From Aliikangiella coralliicola (lineage in GTDB: Bacteria; Pseudomonadota; Gammaproteobacteria; Enterobacterales; Kangiellaceae): DNA of 64,000 nucleotides. A program made the position numbers and the translations under genes. The DNA lies in NCBI RefSeq assembly GCF_007004725.1, contig NZ_ML660161.1, positions 235,122 through 299,121 of the forward strand, read 5' to 3'. How positions within the stretch are numbered: the first letter of the stretch is position 1; each line of letters begins with the position of its first letter. This document shows, piece after piece, positions 43,966 to 53,731 of this stretch. Below the pieces are notes generated by a model, which ran no database searches, had not been told where the DNA came from, and saw only the letters and a program-made list of their open reading frames with translations.

Positions 43966-46590
43966 TTAACGACAATCTCGCAGATGGGTCCAGACTTGCC
44001 ATGGTCCGGAGTTATCTTCAGGTGATTGTCCTCGAGTCCACCAGTTGGCACGGTACTCTTTGCCGTTTTGGGAAACTTCATCACCACTAAGATAGACTTT
44101 GCTTGCTTCCCATGCCGGTGCAGTACAGTTACCAGTACCGCCTGATGAAACCGTGACGGACTGAGTTGTACTATCTGAAGCATTGTCACCATCAGTCACC
44201 ATTAATTGAACAGAGTAGGTGCCATCAGCAGCGTAAGTGTGAGTTGGATTTTGCTGAGTTGAGCTATTGCCATCACCAAAGTTCCACGCATAACTTGTGA
44301 CACCTTTGTCGTCACTTGAACTATCGGTAAAGCTGACAGTCAACTTGTTAGCGCTATATTTGAAATCTGCATTCGGTGGTTGATTTCCGCCGCCACCGGT
44401 ACACTTGTCCAGTTTCTTCCAGACCTGGCTGAAAATGTCAGGTCTCGCGCCAGTCGACCACCAGATTGCTTCGTATTTATAACCATCGTAAGAAACCTGA
44501 TCACCTATCTTGTAACTTTTTGACGCATCCCACGCAGCAATGCCGTCGCAGTTATCCACCACATCAGAAACTTTCACCATCATTGAAGCAGTGTCACTTA
44601 ATCCGTCATCATCTTTAACGGTTAATGTAACTGAATAGGTGCCCGCCGCTGCATAGGTGTGTTTCGGATTAGCATCTGCTGATGTATTACCATCGCCTAA
44701 ATCCCAGTTGTGGCTCACAATACGACCATCGTCTCTTGAAGTATCAGTGAAGCTAACGCTCAATTTATCTGCCTGGTAGGTGAAGCTGGCATTTGGTGCT
44801 TGCCCAACATCTGATACAGAAATGGTCACGGTCTTAGTGTCGCTTAAACCTTCTCTGTCTTTCACTGTTAGCGAAACGGTGTAATCTCCTGATGCAGCAT
44901 AGGTATGTTTTGGATCAGGATCAGTTGAAGTATTTCTATCACCGAAATCCCATTCGTGACTGGCAACGCCACTGTCATCTGTGGAAGTATCGGTAAAGAT
45001 TACAGTCAATTTATCCGCGCTGTAAGTAAAGTTAGCAACCGGTGGCTGGTTTTCTGCAGGACCACATCCAGAACCATCTTTTGCGCCTGGGTTGTTTACG
45101 CCAACAGCTTCAAGTGCATCTACCAGATCATCAACACAATAACCTAGATCTTTTGTTGCGCTGTAAACGCCTTTGCCTGCGCTGTCAAAAGTTGCATTGG
45201 AGGTCCAGTAAAGTTGATTGGCTTTGACATAAACGTCAAAAGCTTTACGAATATCCCAACCTTCGCTTGTCGCCAATAAATAAAATGCTTTATTGTAAAC
45301 ACCCGAACTAAAATGCACGTCCATACCACTGCGATAATCACGAGTGTGGCCAATGGAACGACCATCTCTCGGTGGATCATCCATATAGCGCATCGCACCG
45401 CTATTTTTTTTGATTTTGTCGCCTATCTGCCAACTAAAAGTGCCTTCCAGATAGTAATAGGCCGCCGCGGCTGCAACGTCAGAAAAAGTTTCATTTAATC
45501 CACCCGATTGATTTCGGTAAACAAGATTAGAATTTTGCTGCGTAAAACCATGGCTTACTTCATGAGAAACAACACCAAGGCTAACTAATGGATGGTAAGT
45601 ATTGGCACCATCGCCAAAGGTCATTTTCCGGCCGTCCCAAAATGCGTTTTCAAAACGATTGCCATAGTGAACAACCAACAGCAGTTTTTGAGTCAATGGT
45701 GATTGATCGTACCAGTCTTTATACATGTCGAATGTAACCAGGCCAAACGCATGTGCATCGTTTAGCGCAGAGTAACTGCCGTTAACTTCTCGTTCTGTAT
45801 TGTTGTAACAAGGAAAGGAATGGGTGGTTCCGTTGCCGCTGGTTCCATGATTTAAATCATTGGTCATGACATTGGTCGTATCCATTCGGCAAGTGTTACC
45901 ACTTTCAGTTACTTGGAAAGACTCATATTTTTTTCCCGGGCCAAATTCATAACGACCCGTTCTTTGATTTCCACCTGGGCCAGTTGCATCGGCGAAGGTC
46001 ATTCCATCCCATTCATCCAGAATGCTGCCATCATGTGCGTCAATAAATCGGTAAGGGCGGCGCGGTTTTTGTTCGCTACTATCGACATAAGAAATTAGCC
46101 AGGCTAAATGCGCTTTATTATTATTATCAAGCCAGATGTAAAGTTGACTTTCGAGATTATAATACTGCTCTTTATTAATTGGCTTTATGTTATTTGTGAG
46201 TGCAATTTGAGTGGCATCTTCCAACGAGATGGTTGGTTTTGTTGAGGTAATATCAGCGTCAAGCTTAGCAATAAAATGACCAAATAAATCGTACATTTGA
46301 CCACTTTCAGAACGGCTGGCTACTATGGTTGCGCCGAAGATAGGAATTCCCTGGTAGTGTTGTTGATATCGAGAGCGTTCATCGCCATTTCTTGCTTTTG
46401 ATACGACCTTTGCCTGATAAGTATTGTCGCCTTGTTGGGTAAATAAATTTTGAATGTTGATTTGGTTATTACTGAGTGAGATTTGTTCAGATAAATCAAC
46501 TCGTTGTGCAGCTAATATATTGTGTGCAAACAGCGGGCTTAACATCAATGCTGAGAGCGCGACCTTATTAGCAATGTTTTTTAATCGCAT
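43966..46590 (-). CDS. Secreted M4 (vibriolysin-like) metalloprotease with PKD and CBM5/12 modules
   Basis: 874 aa from ATG at 46590 (MRLKNIANKV) with AGGAGG 6 nt upstream. Order: signal peptide (to about 28), FTP/PepSY-type propeptide (about 40-195), M4 catalytic domain with HEVSH (343-347), third zinc ligand in GGLNETFSD (E366) and the later active-site His in GVYNKAFY region. Then PKD-PKD-CBM5/12-PKD-CBM5/12. Extracellular endopeptidase of the vibriolysin/pseudolysin group, matured by removal of the propeptide. It is the natural partner of the neighbouring aminopeptidase, which would shorten the peptides it releases. Confidence 0.95.
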   Translation of the reverse strand: MRLKNIANKVALSALMLSPLFAHNILAAQRVDLSEQISLSNNQINIQNLFTQQGDNTYQAKVVSKARNGDERSRYQQHYQGIPIFGATIVASRSESGQMYDLFGHFIAKLDADITSTKPTISLEDATQIALTNNIKPINKEQYYNLESQLYIWLDNNNKAHLAWLISYVDSSEQKPRRPYRFIDAHDGSILDEWDGMTFADATGPGGNQRTGRYEFGPGKKYESFQVTESGNTCRMDTTNVMTNDLNHGTSGNGTTHSFPCYNNTEREVNGSYSALNDAHAFGLVTFDMYKDWYDQSPLTQKLLLVVHYGNRFENAFWDGRKMTFGDGANTYHPLVSLGVVSHEVSHGFTQQNSNLVYRNQSGGLNETFSDVAAAAAYYYLEGTFSWQIGDKIKKNSGAMRYMDDPPRDGRSIGHTRDYRSGMDVHFSSGVYNKAFYLLATSEGWDIRKAFDVYVKANQLYWTSNATFDSAGKGVYSATKDLGYCVDDLVDALEAVGVNNPGAKDGSGCGPAENQPPVANFTYSADKLTVIFTDTSTDDSGVASHEWDFGDRNTSTDPDPKHTYAASGDYTVSLTVKDREGLSDTKTVTISVSDVGQAPNASFTYQADKLSVSFTDTSRDDGRIVSHNWDLGDGNTSADANPKHTYAAAGTYSVTLTVKDDDGLSDTASMMVKVSDVVDNCDGIAAWDASKSYKIGDQVSYDGYKYEAIWWSTGARPDIFSQVWKKLDKCTGGGGNQPPNADFKYSANKLTVSFTDSSSDDKGVTSYAWNFGDGNSSTQQNPTHTYAADGTYSVQLMVTDGDNASDSTTQSVTVSSGGTGNCTAPAWEASKVYLSGDEVSQNGKEYRANWWTRGQSPEDNSGPWQVWTHLRDCR

Positions 46591-47203
46591 AAAACACCTC
46601 CTGTAAATCATTCGTTTATAGTTTTAGTGTTTGGTAATTGTTTATAGTTTTTATGGTGCTGCGGGTGCTTTCGGATATTCCCAATTTAACGATACGGATG
46701 TTTAGGCAGAATTGATTTCAGAATACTGTCATTATTTTTAGAATTTAGGACCGATTAACAGTTAATACTTATCGTTCCTAATAAACGACATCAGTGAAAC
46801 AAAAAATGTGATTGAGTTGATAATTTGGTTCTGAAAATTGTTCTTGGTTTGATTACTTTTTGAGATGACTTACTTCATCAAAAAAATTGAGTCATTGACT
46901 CGTATCATAAAGTTTTGAGATTTATTTAAACAGTTCGTTTGGATTATTGTAGTCGGCTTAGCCTACACGAATTACTTAGTTCTTATGTTACGAATCAAAC
47001 TTAATAATTTTGTGGGTTTCCCGCGTTTACCCAAATTGCGAGATTCAACTTGTTAGACGAATGAACGTTTATTAAGTGGAGCTTAGTGTGAAAAAATGCC
47101 GAACCTTCTTACTAATAAAAGTTAGAAATATCGTTTTTCGCGGTCTTTGAATCTGTCATCGCGACAAAACTTTGGAATGATTAAGGTTCGGGCCAATTAT
47201 GAT
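46591..47203. other. Gene-free region upstream of the M4 protease
   Basis: About 610 bases with no ORF I can support. It contains a small perfect palindrome GAGTCA-T-TGACTC (46889-46901) and a short hairpin around TGTAG/CTACA near 46954-46974. The M4 protease promoter should lie at its left end. Confidence 0.35.
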
Positions 47204-48070
47204 TTATCCTCCGTGAAATATTGACAAAATCATTCTCTCAACATGAGCTGGCAAATGATCATAATTTTTGAAGCCTTTGAAATGTTCCAATTTAACTTGA
47301 TTCGGGAGCGTGGTCATAACATTTACCAGAGCAGGAAATCCTTGACTAAGGGCTTCGAGTGTTTTAGCTTCGACAGCATCGTAGAGGTCATTGTAGAATC
47401 GAGCACCCATAATGAGGTGTTTGGGGTCAATGCTCTTTGAATGAGTTGTAATCGCATATTCAGGTTTCAAAGCGACAAGATTGTTCAGTAAAATACGGCT
47501 ACCTAAATAGTTTGAATCTGCTAGCCACAGTTTATTAGTGATTTCGTTGGCTTCATATAAATCAGCAGAAAAGACAACTTTTTCTTTTGGTAAATGAAGC
47601 GCCATCATTGCAACGCCGTCGGCTGCACCGTAATGGTATAAGTTCACTTTTGTGTTGCCCATCTTAATAGTTTCTTTTTCGTTGACTAACAGATCAACTT
47701 TCTTTGGTGCTTGACCGGTGATATCCAATCTAAATACTGCTTCTGCATGTTTCTGAGCGTAAATAGTGGCACCAGGAAAAACCTCAGTACCGCCAATATG
47801 GTCGTAATGTTCGTGGCTTAGAACAATGTCAGTTACAGGGAGTGGTGTAAGCTTTGCGATCTCTTTTTTCAGTTGTTTGGCACGAATAGAATTTGCCGGA
47901 TCAGTAATGAGTACACCCTTATCTCCGATAACAACTAGAGTTTGAACATAGTTTAAGAAAATACTATAAACATTTTCCGATATTTTCTGAGTATTGGTGC
48001 TTTGAGCGGCGGATAAGTTACTGAAAAGGGTAACTATTAGAAATAAGCTTATTTTTAATGAAGTAGTCAT
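47204..48070 (-). CDS. Exported metallo-beta-lactamase-fold hydrolase
   Basis: 288 aa from ATG at 48070 (MTTSLKISLF) with AGGAGG upstream; the frame to 48154 would run through the operator region and is rejected. Signal peptide to about residue 22. Metal motif SHEHYDHIGG (H86, H88, D90, H91). The later motifs are divergent (HYGAADGVAMMALHLPKEKVVFSADLY), closer to non-lactamase MBL proteins than to subclass B1-B3 lactamases. Substrate unknown. Divergent from a MarR regulator gene with three operator-like palindromes between them, so its expression is probably controlled by that regulator. Confidence 0.85.
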   Translation of the reverse strand: MTTSLKISLFLIVTLFSNLSAAQSTNTQKISENVYSIFLNYVQTLVVIGDKGVLITDPANSIRAKQLKKEIAKLTPLPVTDIVLSHEHYDHIGGTEVFPGATIYAQKHAEAVFRLDITGQAPKKVDLLVNEKETIKMGNTKVNLYHYGAADGVAMMALHLPKEKVVFSADLYEANEITNKLWLADSNYLGSRILLNNLVALKPEYAITTHSKSIDPKHLIMGARFYNDLYDAVEAKTLEALSQGFPALVNVMTTLPNQVKLEHFKGFKNYDHLPAHVERMILSIFHGG

Positions 48071-48104
48071 TTTGATCCTCCTGCAGGTATCTTTAAAAAT
48101 GTGC

Positions 48105-48171
48105 ATGCAACTGCATGTATATTGATTGTATATGCAGTTGCATGTAAATGTCAATATATATGCAACTGCAT
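48105..48171. promoter_or_regulatory. Three MarR-type operator palindromes
   Basis: ATGCAACTGCAT at 48105-48116 and 48160-48171, and its reverse complement ATGCAGTTGCAT at 48132-48143. Starts are 27 and 28 bp apart. They fill the whole gap between the divergent MBL and MarR genes and overlap where both promoters must be, as expected for a repressor that controls itself and its target. Confidence 0.8.
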
Positions 48172-48193
48172 ATAATTGGTGTATACTTCGCCA

Positions 48194-48631
48194 ATGAATA
48201 AAAAACCATCTGATGAAGTTGTTATGGCATGGGTTTATTTATTAAAAGCCCAAAATGCCGCTATGGGTCATGTAGAAGCCATGTTCAAAAAGGGCGGGTT
48301 ACCACCTTTTTCATGGTATGACGTACTATGGGAGTTAGAAAAAGAAGATGCTGTAGGTCTAAGGCAGTTTCAATTAGAGGAGCGATTATTGGTATCGCAA
48401 TATGGTCTCTCGAGATTGCTTACTCGAATAGAAAAGGCGGAATATGTGGAACGATTACCTTGTTCTGAAGATGGTCGTGGACATAGAGTCGTCATTACTC
48501 GACCAGGTAAAAAAATTCGCGCAAAGATGTGGGAGGTATACTCTCAGGCAATTAATACTGCGGTCGGCGACAGGTTATCCGATAAGCAGTGTGAGCAATT
48601 AAAAAGGCTTCTGGCGAATCTTGTAGATTGA
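48194..48631 (+). CDS. MarR-family transcriptional regulator
   Basis: 145 aa from ATG at 48194 (MNKKPSDEVV); TTG at 48176 is the alternative and neither has a strong Shine-Dalgarno. Winged helix-turn-helix with LRQFQLEERLLVSQYGLSRLLTRIEKAEYVER and the wing CSEDGRGHRVVITRPGKK, flanked by the dimerisation helices. No reactive cysteine pair of the OhrR type is evident, apart from a single Cys in the wing. It probably binds the three palindromes just upstream. Confidence 0.92.
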   Translation: MNKKPSDEVVMAWVYLLKAQNAAMGHVEAMFKKGGLPPFSWYDVLWELEKEDAVGLRQFQLEERLLVSQYGLSRLLTRIEKAEYVERLPCSEDGRGHRVVITRPGKKIRAKMWEVYSQAINTAVGDRLSDKQCEQLKRLLANLVD

Positions 48632-48929
48632 TTGTTTAGCAAAATCGGGTAGGGCTATTGGCGACTATTCTGAGTGATTGACCATAGAAATGACTGGCTT
48701 ATTTTGGAGAGGGTAAAAGAGGTTATTATAGTCACACTTGTTTCTCAGAAAAAAATAATCTTCGCTACTAGACCTAATTAACATCGATTTACATAAAGTA
48801 CACTGCATTTGGCTGGTATTCTGGCCGTCTCAACCAATATACTTACCTGCCGCTTAGTCAAGCCTGCGGTGTGTATCCACCGATTTTACAATCATTTGTA
48901 AGAGTTTGAGCCAATACTTGAGTTTTTGT

Positions 48930-50825
48930 ATGGAAGTTAAATTTGCCGATTACCGATTTTTGCGTGAAAAACTTGTCTTGTATAAACGTAACGAATTGGT
49001 TCCTCTTAAGCGCAACCAGGCAGTATTGTTAGATTTCTTTTTGTCAGATCCCGAGGGCATTCACAGTAAAGAAACGATTATGGATTCTGTTTGGCAGGGT
49101 AAAGTCGTTTCTGAACAGGTTGTTTTTCAAACAATTAGTCAACTAAGAGCAATATTAGGAGATGAAGCCATTAAAACTTTTCCTAAAAAAGGTTACAAAT
49201 GGCAATTGAGTATTTCTTCCGGCGACTCAACTAGCACCACTGTAGAAATCACTTCACCTGATACCCTTGTTCATAGTAAAACGCTATTAAAGTGGCTAGT
49301 CATTGCTTTCAGTTTATTAGCTATCGCCATAGTCGTTTACACAAGCATTATCGATACAAAAGAACCTGGTGTGAATCAGCCTGACATAAAGCCGGTATCA
49401 AAAAATGAACCAGTGTCGTTTCATGTGCTGTATAGCCAACCTGAATTAACCAGCTCTCAGCAACAATTCAACCAAATCTTAAATAAGGGGGTTGGTGAGA
49501 ATTCATCATTTCTATTTCATCAGAAAAGATTAGAAAACTCAGTCAGACAAGCGTTCTCCGCGCCTAAACTGGTGTGGCAACAAGCAAGCCTGACAAACAA
49601 AGATTGGCTAATTTGGGGAGACACCTATTCATCAGAAAAAGGAACTTTTTTGCATTTTGGATTAGCTAAGAAGCATTTAAGTTGGCAAGGATATCTGTTT
49701 GCGAAAAGTGCGGCTCAATTAAAACAAAAACTGGCACAAAGGCTAAAGGAACTTCAGGCAATCGGACTTTTTTCAGTGTCAGACAATAAAACTGATGATA
49801 AAAAACTCGACATTCATACTTTGACATCGATGCATCAAATTTCACCCAATGATCCAGATTTACTGCTGTTACTGGCCAAACACTACATCAGCGTTCAACA
49901 TCTGGATGTTGCGCTTACTTATTTACAAAAACTGGAAAGCTTGGATAAGAACTATGCCTTTAGAGCGTATCAGGCGCAAGCCCAATGGTACAAAGGTAAA
50001 GTTTATAAGATGCGCCGCCAGCATCTGCAAGCCAAAAACAGTTTAGAAACGATGTCAGCGATTTTATCTGACACACCACTCTGGCCGCTTAGTTTTCATA
50101 ATATCAAAACTAACGCGTGGTTAGCCTATGATCAAACCGACTATGACACTATGTTTAAAGTTTTAGACAGTGGAATAGAACTTGGCGAGCGTCAGGCCGA
50201 TCCTTTAACATTGTTTGAACTACACATTATGTATTCTATTCTGGCACAAAAAGCATCAGCCGATCATAAAAAGTATTTTCATTTAAACCAGGCGCAAGCT
50301 TTATTGTTAAAACACAATCTTGATAATTCTAATTTAGCCATTGTCTACTTCCATTTTGCCTTGTTTTCGCGAGATAAAACGCCTATCGAAAACAAAACGC
50401 TTAGCGGAAATAATGCGTCCGCTATTCCCTATCTGGAACGAATATTAGAGCTACCCCGAACTGCTCAAAATTATTGGGTTCAAGACGACGCAATTGAAAT
50501 GCTGGTTAATTACAATATTGAAAACAAGGATTTTACCAGCGCACATCAATTATTTGGTGACTCTCTCAATCACCCGAAAAAACTTATTCTAAAAGCGAAA
50601 GTTTACCTGGCAGAAGAAAAGTCGTCAGAGGCAATTCCTCTTTTACAAAAGGCATTTGAACTTGCTCGCTTAGACTATGATACGCGCTCTGGGTTGCAAG
50701 CTGCGCTGATGTTGTACCAGCTTTCGACAGTTCCCCAAATTCGCGCAGAATATCTAGCGTATATTAAAAGCAATGCCAGGCCAGAATGGTTGAAACAACA
50801 TAATGAACTGTTGGCAGGCGATTAA
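48930..50825 (+). CDS. CadC/ToxR-like membrane regulator with TPR domain
   Basis: 631 aa from ATG at 48930; TTG at 48906 is possible. N-terminal Trans_reg_C winged helix (about 1-95: LLDFFLSDPEGIHSKETIM, FQTISQLRAILGDEAIKTFPKKGYKW), a single membrane helix (about 122-144), then a long periplasmic region. The region from about 290 to the end is helical with TPR-like repeats (LLLLAKHYISVQHLDVALTY; AEEKSSEAIPLLQKAFELA). This is the CadC-type one-component plan, in which a periplasmic domain senses and the cytoplasmic domain binds DNA. Ligand and targets are not visible. Confidence 0.85.
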   Translation: MEVKFADYRFLREKLVLYKRNELVPLKRNQAVLLDFFLSDPEGIHSKETIMDSVWQGKVVSEQVVFQTISQLRAILGDEAIKTFPKKGYKWQLSISSGDSTSTTVEITSPDTLVHSKTLLKWLVIAFSLLAIAIVVYTSIIDTKEPGVNQPDIKPVSKNEPVSFHVLYSQPELTSSQQQFNQILNKGVGENSSFLFHQKRLENSVRQAFSAPKLVWQQASLTNKDWLIWGDTYSSEKGTFLHFGLAKKHLSWQGYLFAKSAAQLKQKLAQRLKELQAIGLFSVSDNKTDDKKLDIHTLTSMHQISPNDPDLLLLLAKHYISVQHLDVALTYLQKLESLDKNYAFRAYQAQAQWYKGKVYKMRRQHLQAKNSLETMSAILSDTPLWPLSFHNIKTNAWLAYDQTDYDTMFKVLDSGIELGERQADPLTLFELHIMYSILAQKASADHKKYFHLNQAQALLLKHNLDNSNLAIVYFHFALFSRDKTPIENKTLSGNNASAIPYLERILELPRTAQNYWVQDDAIEMLVNYNIENKDFTSAHQLFGDSLNHPKKLILKAKVYLAEEKSSEAIPLLQKAFELARLDYDTRSGLQAALMLYQLSTVPQIRAEYLAYIKSNARPEWLKQHNELLAGD

Positions 50826-50933
50826 ATTGTTGATTGCAACTAGCATCCTCAAGCAGAACTCTCAATTGGCCTGCCTGAGTAGGCTGTAGTTTTTCCGAAA
50901 AGACTAATAACTTAACTCTCTTTTAACTTAAGA

Positions 50934-52571
50934 TCACTTCTCCTCTCGCTCAAACTCAAACCAATCGATTACATTCCACTTTTGGTTAGCAGCTCGAATC
51001 TCAAGAGGTAACTCTCCTTTAATGAGTGACACTTTGACATCGATTTCAGAAAAAGTTTTTTGATCTCCGCCAGAAAACCGCCCTGCCAAATGATGGCCCT
51101 GCCAGATCTCAACGAGAGCATCTTTCTGACTGCGGATGCGCATTTTTAATTTTGCTTCACCGGTATAGTCACTCTTAAAGTTAAACTTTAACCAACCTGG
51201 AACAAAAGGAATACGACCGGTAGGGTAATGGCCGTCACTGGCCGCAATGCCGACACTTTCTTCTTGCTTTTTATCTCTAATCCATGTGTTGAATTGCTGA
51301 TTATATTGTTCAGCTTGAATGCGCTCTCCAATTTTGTAAACGCTATGCTCACCCACAAAAGCTTCTTCGCTGCCCATACTTTCTCCTACGGCAGAACTGG
51401 CGAAAACGGTATAACTGGCGGCTCCTTTGGCGGGTAGCTGGTCTACAAAGTATGCGTTTTTTACGCCCTCAACAATTTTTTCAGACTTCCGACTTAACTG
51501 TCCTTTTGGATCGAGGTAACTGCGATAAATGGAATAGCTAACACCATCACCTGATACTGGCAGCCATGTCAAATTCACTTTATTACCTTTTGATAATTTT
51601 GCCGTTAAGCCTGAAGGAGTTGATGGTAGTGTTTTAAGAACATTGTGTGCTTTTCGCGCCTTAATTTGTGCTTTGAGCAGTTCTTGCGTAAAAGCCTTGG
51701 TGCTCGATGGTTCTATTGCTTTTTCATGACTATCCAAAACCAGGCGAAAGCCTTCGATACTGCCGATAAAATCAACGGCTATCCAGTCGGGTGTATCAAC
51801 ACCTCTTGCTTGCCAGTGCCATGCTTCTCCTGCGACTTCATATTCAACGCAGCTCGACGGATCTTTTTCATCTTGTTTGTGGCATGTTTGCAATAATTCT
51901 TTCACATTGCCGATCATGTCATGCAAACCAAATTTATTAGGTCGATACATGCCGACGACCGTTTGGTAAACGGCGCCATCGTTACAACTTGCGCTGCTGT
52001 CATATCTTTCTTTATGGTCTCGTTTTAACCCTGCAATAGTCGCAAAATCTTCCACGTTTTCGTAGTCGCATATTTGCGTTTGCGCTACGTCTTCTCCAAA
52101 TGCAAATCGACTCTCCTTACCCTCCGAAGCCGCATATTTCCATTCGTTTCGTTCGGCTAAGCGGTAAGGCTTTCCAGTGGTTTTTGCTAGCCAGTCGGCA
52201 TAAGCCATTGCAGCAAGTGTCCCGATACAAACAGCTGGTCGGTATGGATCTGCTATCAACTCTGGGTTGTCCCAGCTGCCGGGTGTTTCGGGTGAAGGCC
52301 AGCTTGTGGAGCTGAATAACATACATTTTTTAGGCACTTGATAGCCGGTTGCGTTGATGAATCTGGTAAATTCTGCAACCGTGACTTCGTATTTTCCCAT
52401 CTGAATATTGATATTATCGGCCGCGCTAGATATTGGAACTAAAACCGGTTCAATCGGTTTTGTGTCGGCGTTTGCAACAGCGTTACCGGATAAAACGCTG
52501 CTCGATAAAAGCCCAGTCAAAAAGAGTTGAGCGGTTGGAAATTTGCGGAATTTAGATAGTAGCAAGTTCAT
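50934..52571 (-). CDS. Secreted SUMF1/FGE-fold protein with fibronectin-like region
   Basis: 545 aa with a signal peptide (to about 35). Residues about 50-290 match the formylglycine-generating-enzyme fold: MGKYEVTVAEFTRFINATG, TTGKPYRLAERNEWKYAA, GLHDMIGNVKELLQTC and GSIEGFRLVLD. The two active-site cysteines that FGE proper carries in the stretch before GFR are not present, so I expect a PvdO/EgtB-like relative with another role, not a sulfatase activator. Residues about 308-400 look like a fibronectin type III domain, and the C-terminus like a galactose-binding/CBM beta-sandwich. No sulfatase gene is nearby. Confidence 0.75.
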   Translation of the reverse strand: MNLLLSKFRKFPTAQLFLTGLLSSSVLSGNAVANADTKPIEPVLVPISSAADNINIQMGKYEVTVAEFTRFINATGYQVPKKCMLFSSTSWPSPETPGSWDNPELIADPYRPAVCIGTLAAMAYADWLAKTTGKPYRLAERNEWKYAASEGKESRFAFGEDVAQTQICDYENVEDFATIAGLKRDHKERYDSSASCNDGAVYQTVVGMYRPNKFGLHDMIGNVKELLQTCHKQDEKDPSSCVEYEVAGEAWHWQARGVDTPDWIAVDFIGSIEGFRLVLDSHEKAIEPSSTKAFTQELLKAQIKARKAHNVLKTLPSTPSGLTAKLSKGNKVNLTWLPVSGDGVSYSIYRSYLDPKGQLSRKSEKIVEGVKNAYFVDQLPAKGAASYTVFASSAVGESMGSEEAFVGEHSVYKIGERIQAEQYNQQFNTWIRDKKQEESVGIAASDGHYPTGRIPFVPGWLKFNFKSDYTGEAKLKMRIRSQKDALVEIWQGHHLAGRFSGGDQKTFSEIDVKVSLIKGELPLEIRAANQKWNVIDWFEFEREEK

Positions 52572-52721
52572 AAAGTCTCCTTAAGAATAAGCTGTGAAGA
52601 CTACAGAACGATCAGGTTTCAAATCTTAACCGAATTCTATTGTTTGGCGATATAGAAATTGGATAGAAAAATTAGGTAATAAAATCATATGGTTAAGATA
52701 TTTGAAGATTTATTTTTAATA

Positions 52722-53603
52722 TCATTCCTGCCAATCGGCAAAGTGCTGCACCAGATAATCAATCGCCAATCGTGCTCGCATGGGTAAATAACGGCGGTTT
52801 TGGTAGACAATCCAACTACTCGCATCATTACGCCAGTAGGGTTCGAGCACGGGCGTTAATTTGCCGCGTTCAATCGATGTGATAAAACTGCTTTTTGGCA
52901 TATAAGCAATTCCCAGACCTTGCTCGCAAGCGGCAACCACACAATGAGCATTATTGCTTCGCCACCGTCCATCTACCCTGATATTGCTAGCAATACCATT
53001 ATGTTCAAATGACCAATGATCATTATTTGAAATAATACAGCTATGATATTTGAGATGATCGGGTCGCTTTGGGATGCCATGTTGCTTTAGGTAATCTGGG
53101 CTTGCGACGGCCATCATCGGGCGGTCTAGAAGTTTACGTGCCACTAAACCCGAGTCAGTTAATTTTCCATAACGGATAGCGAAATCAATGCCGTCTTCAA
53201 CAAAATTAACCATGCGACTATTAAAATCCATGTTGATTGTTAAATCAGGGTGTTGTAGCGCAAATTCCATTAATGCAGGCGCGACAAATTGCTCCGCAAA
53301 TGTACCTGCACCACTCACGCGCAATGTGCCATTGAGTTGAAACTGCTGCATGCTCACCTGTTCATTGGCCTGTTGTAAGCCCAGCACTAAATCTTTGCAG
53401 TGCTCATAATAAGCCGTACCAGATTGCGTTAAACTCACCAAACGTGTGGTACGCGCCAATAACGCACAGCCTAACCGCGCTTCCAGCCTCGACACTTGTC
53501 GACTTACATGACTTGTGCTGCACCCTAATTGCTTGGCGGCAGCCGAAAACCCATTAGTTTGCGCTACGGTTACAAACTCGACAACACCCTCGAAACTATC
53601 CAT
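52722..53603 (-). CDS. LysR-family transcriptional regulator
   Basis: 293 aa. N-terminal helix-turn-helix (FVTVAQTNGFSAAAKQLGCS, then SHVSRQVSRLEARLG) and a substrate-binding domain with DFAIRYGKL and GLGIAYMPKSSF, typical of the DsdC/CrgA-like branch. It is divergent from a DJ-1/PfpI gene 128 bp away and probably controls it. A palindrome lies immediately upstream of its start codon. Confidence 0.93.
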   Translation of the reverse strand: MDSFEGVVEFVTVAQTNGFSAAAKQLGCSTSHVSRQVSRLEARLGCALLARTTRLVSLTQSGTAYYEHCKDLVLGLQQANEQVSMQQFQLNGTLRVSGAGTFAEQFVAPALMEFALQHPDLTINMDFNSRMVNFVEDGIDFAIRYGKLTDSGLVARKLLDRPMMAVASPDYLKQHGIPKRPDHLKYHSCIISNNDHWSFEHNGIASNIRVDGRWRSNNAHCVVAACEQGLGIAYMPKSSFITSIERGKLTPVLEPYWRNDASSWIVYQNRRYLPMRARLAIDYLVQHFADWQE

Positions 53604-53614
53604 ATAGACCTTTT

Positions 53615-53636
53615 ATTGTTGCTATTTAGCAATAAT
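53615..53636. promoter_or_regulatory. Palindromic site near the LysR start
   Basis: ATTGTTGCTATTTAGCAATAAT, with a perfect TTGCTA-TT-TAGCAA core (53619-53632), lies 12 nt from the LysR start codon in the gap shared with the DJ-1 gene. The position fits an autoregulatory LysR site. Confidence 0.5.
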
Positions 53637-53731
53637 GATTTGCAATTTTACTATATTATCAACTGATACATAAGCAAATATACTGGTTCCACATTGACCG
53701 AATTGACCGACCACTAAGAAGGAACCAGATC

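Noticed and set aside
50934-52571. Sulfatase-activating formylglycine-generating enzyme
   Set aside because: The catalytic Cys pair is missing and no sulfatase gene is nearby.
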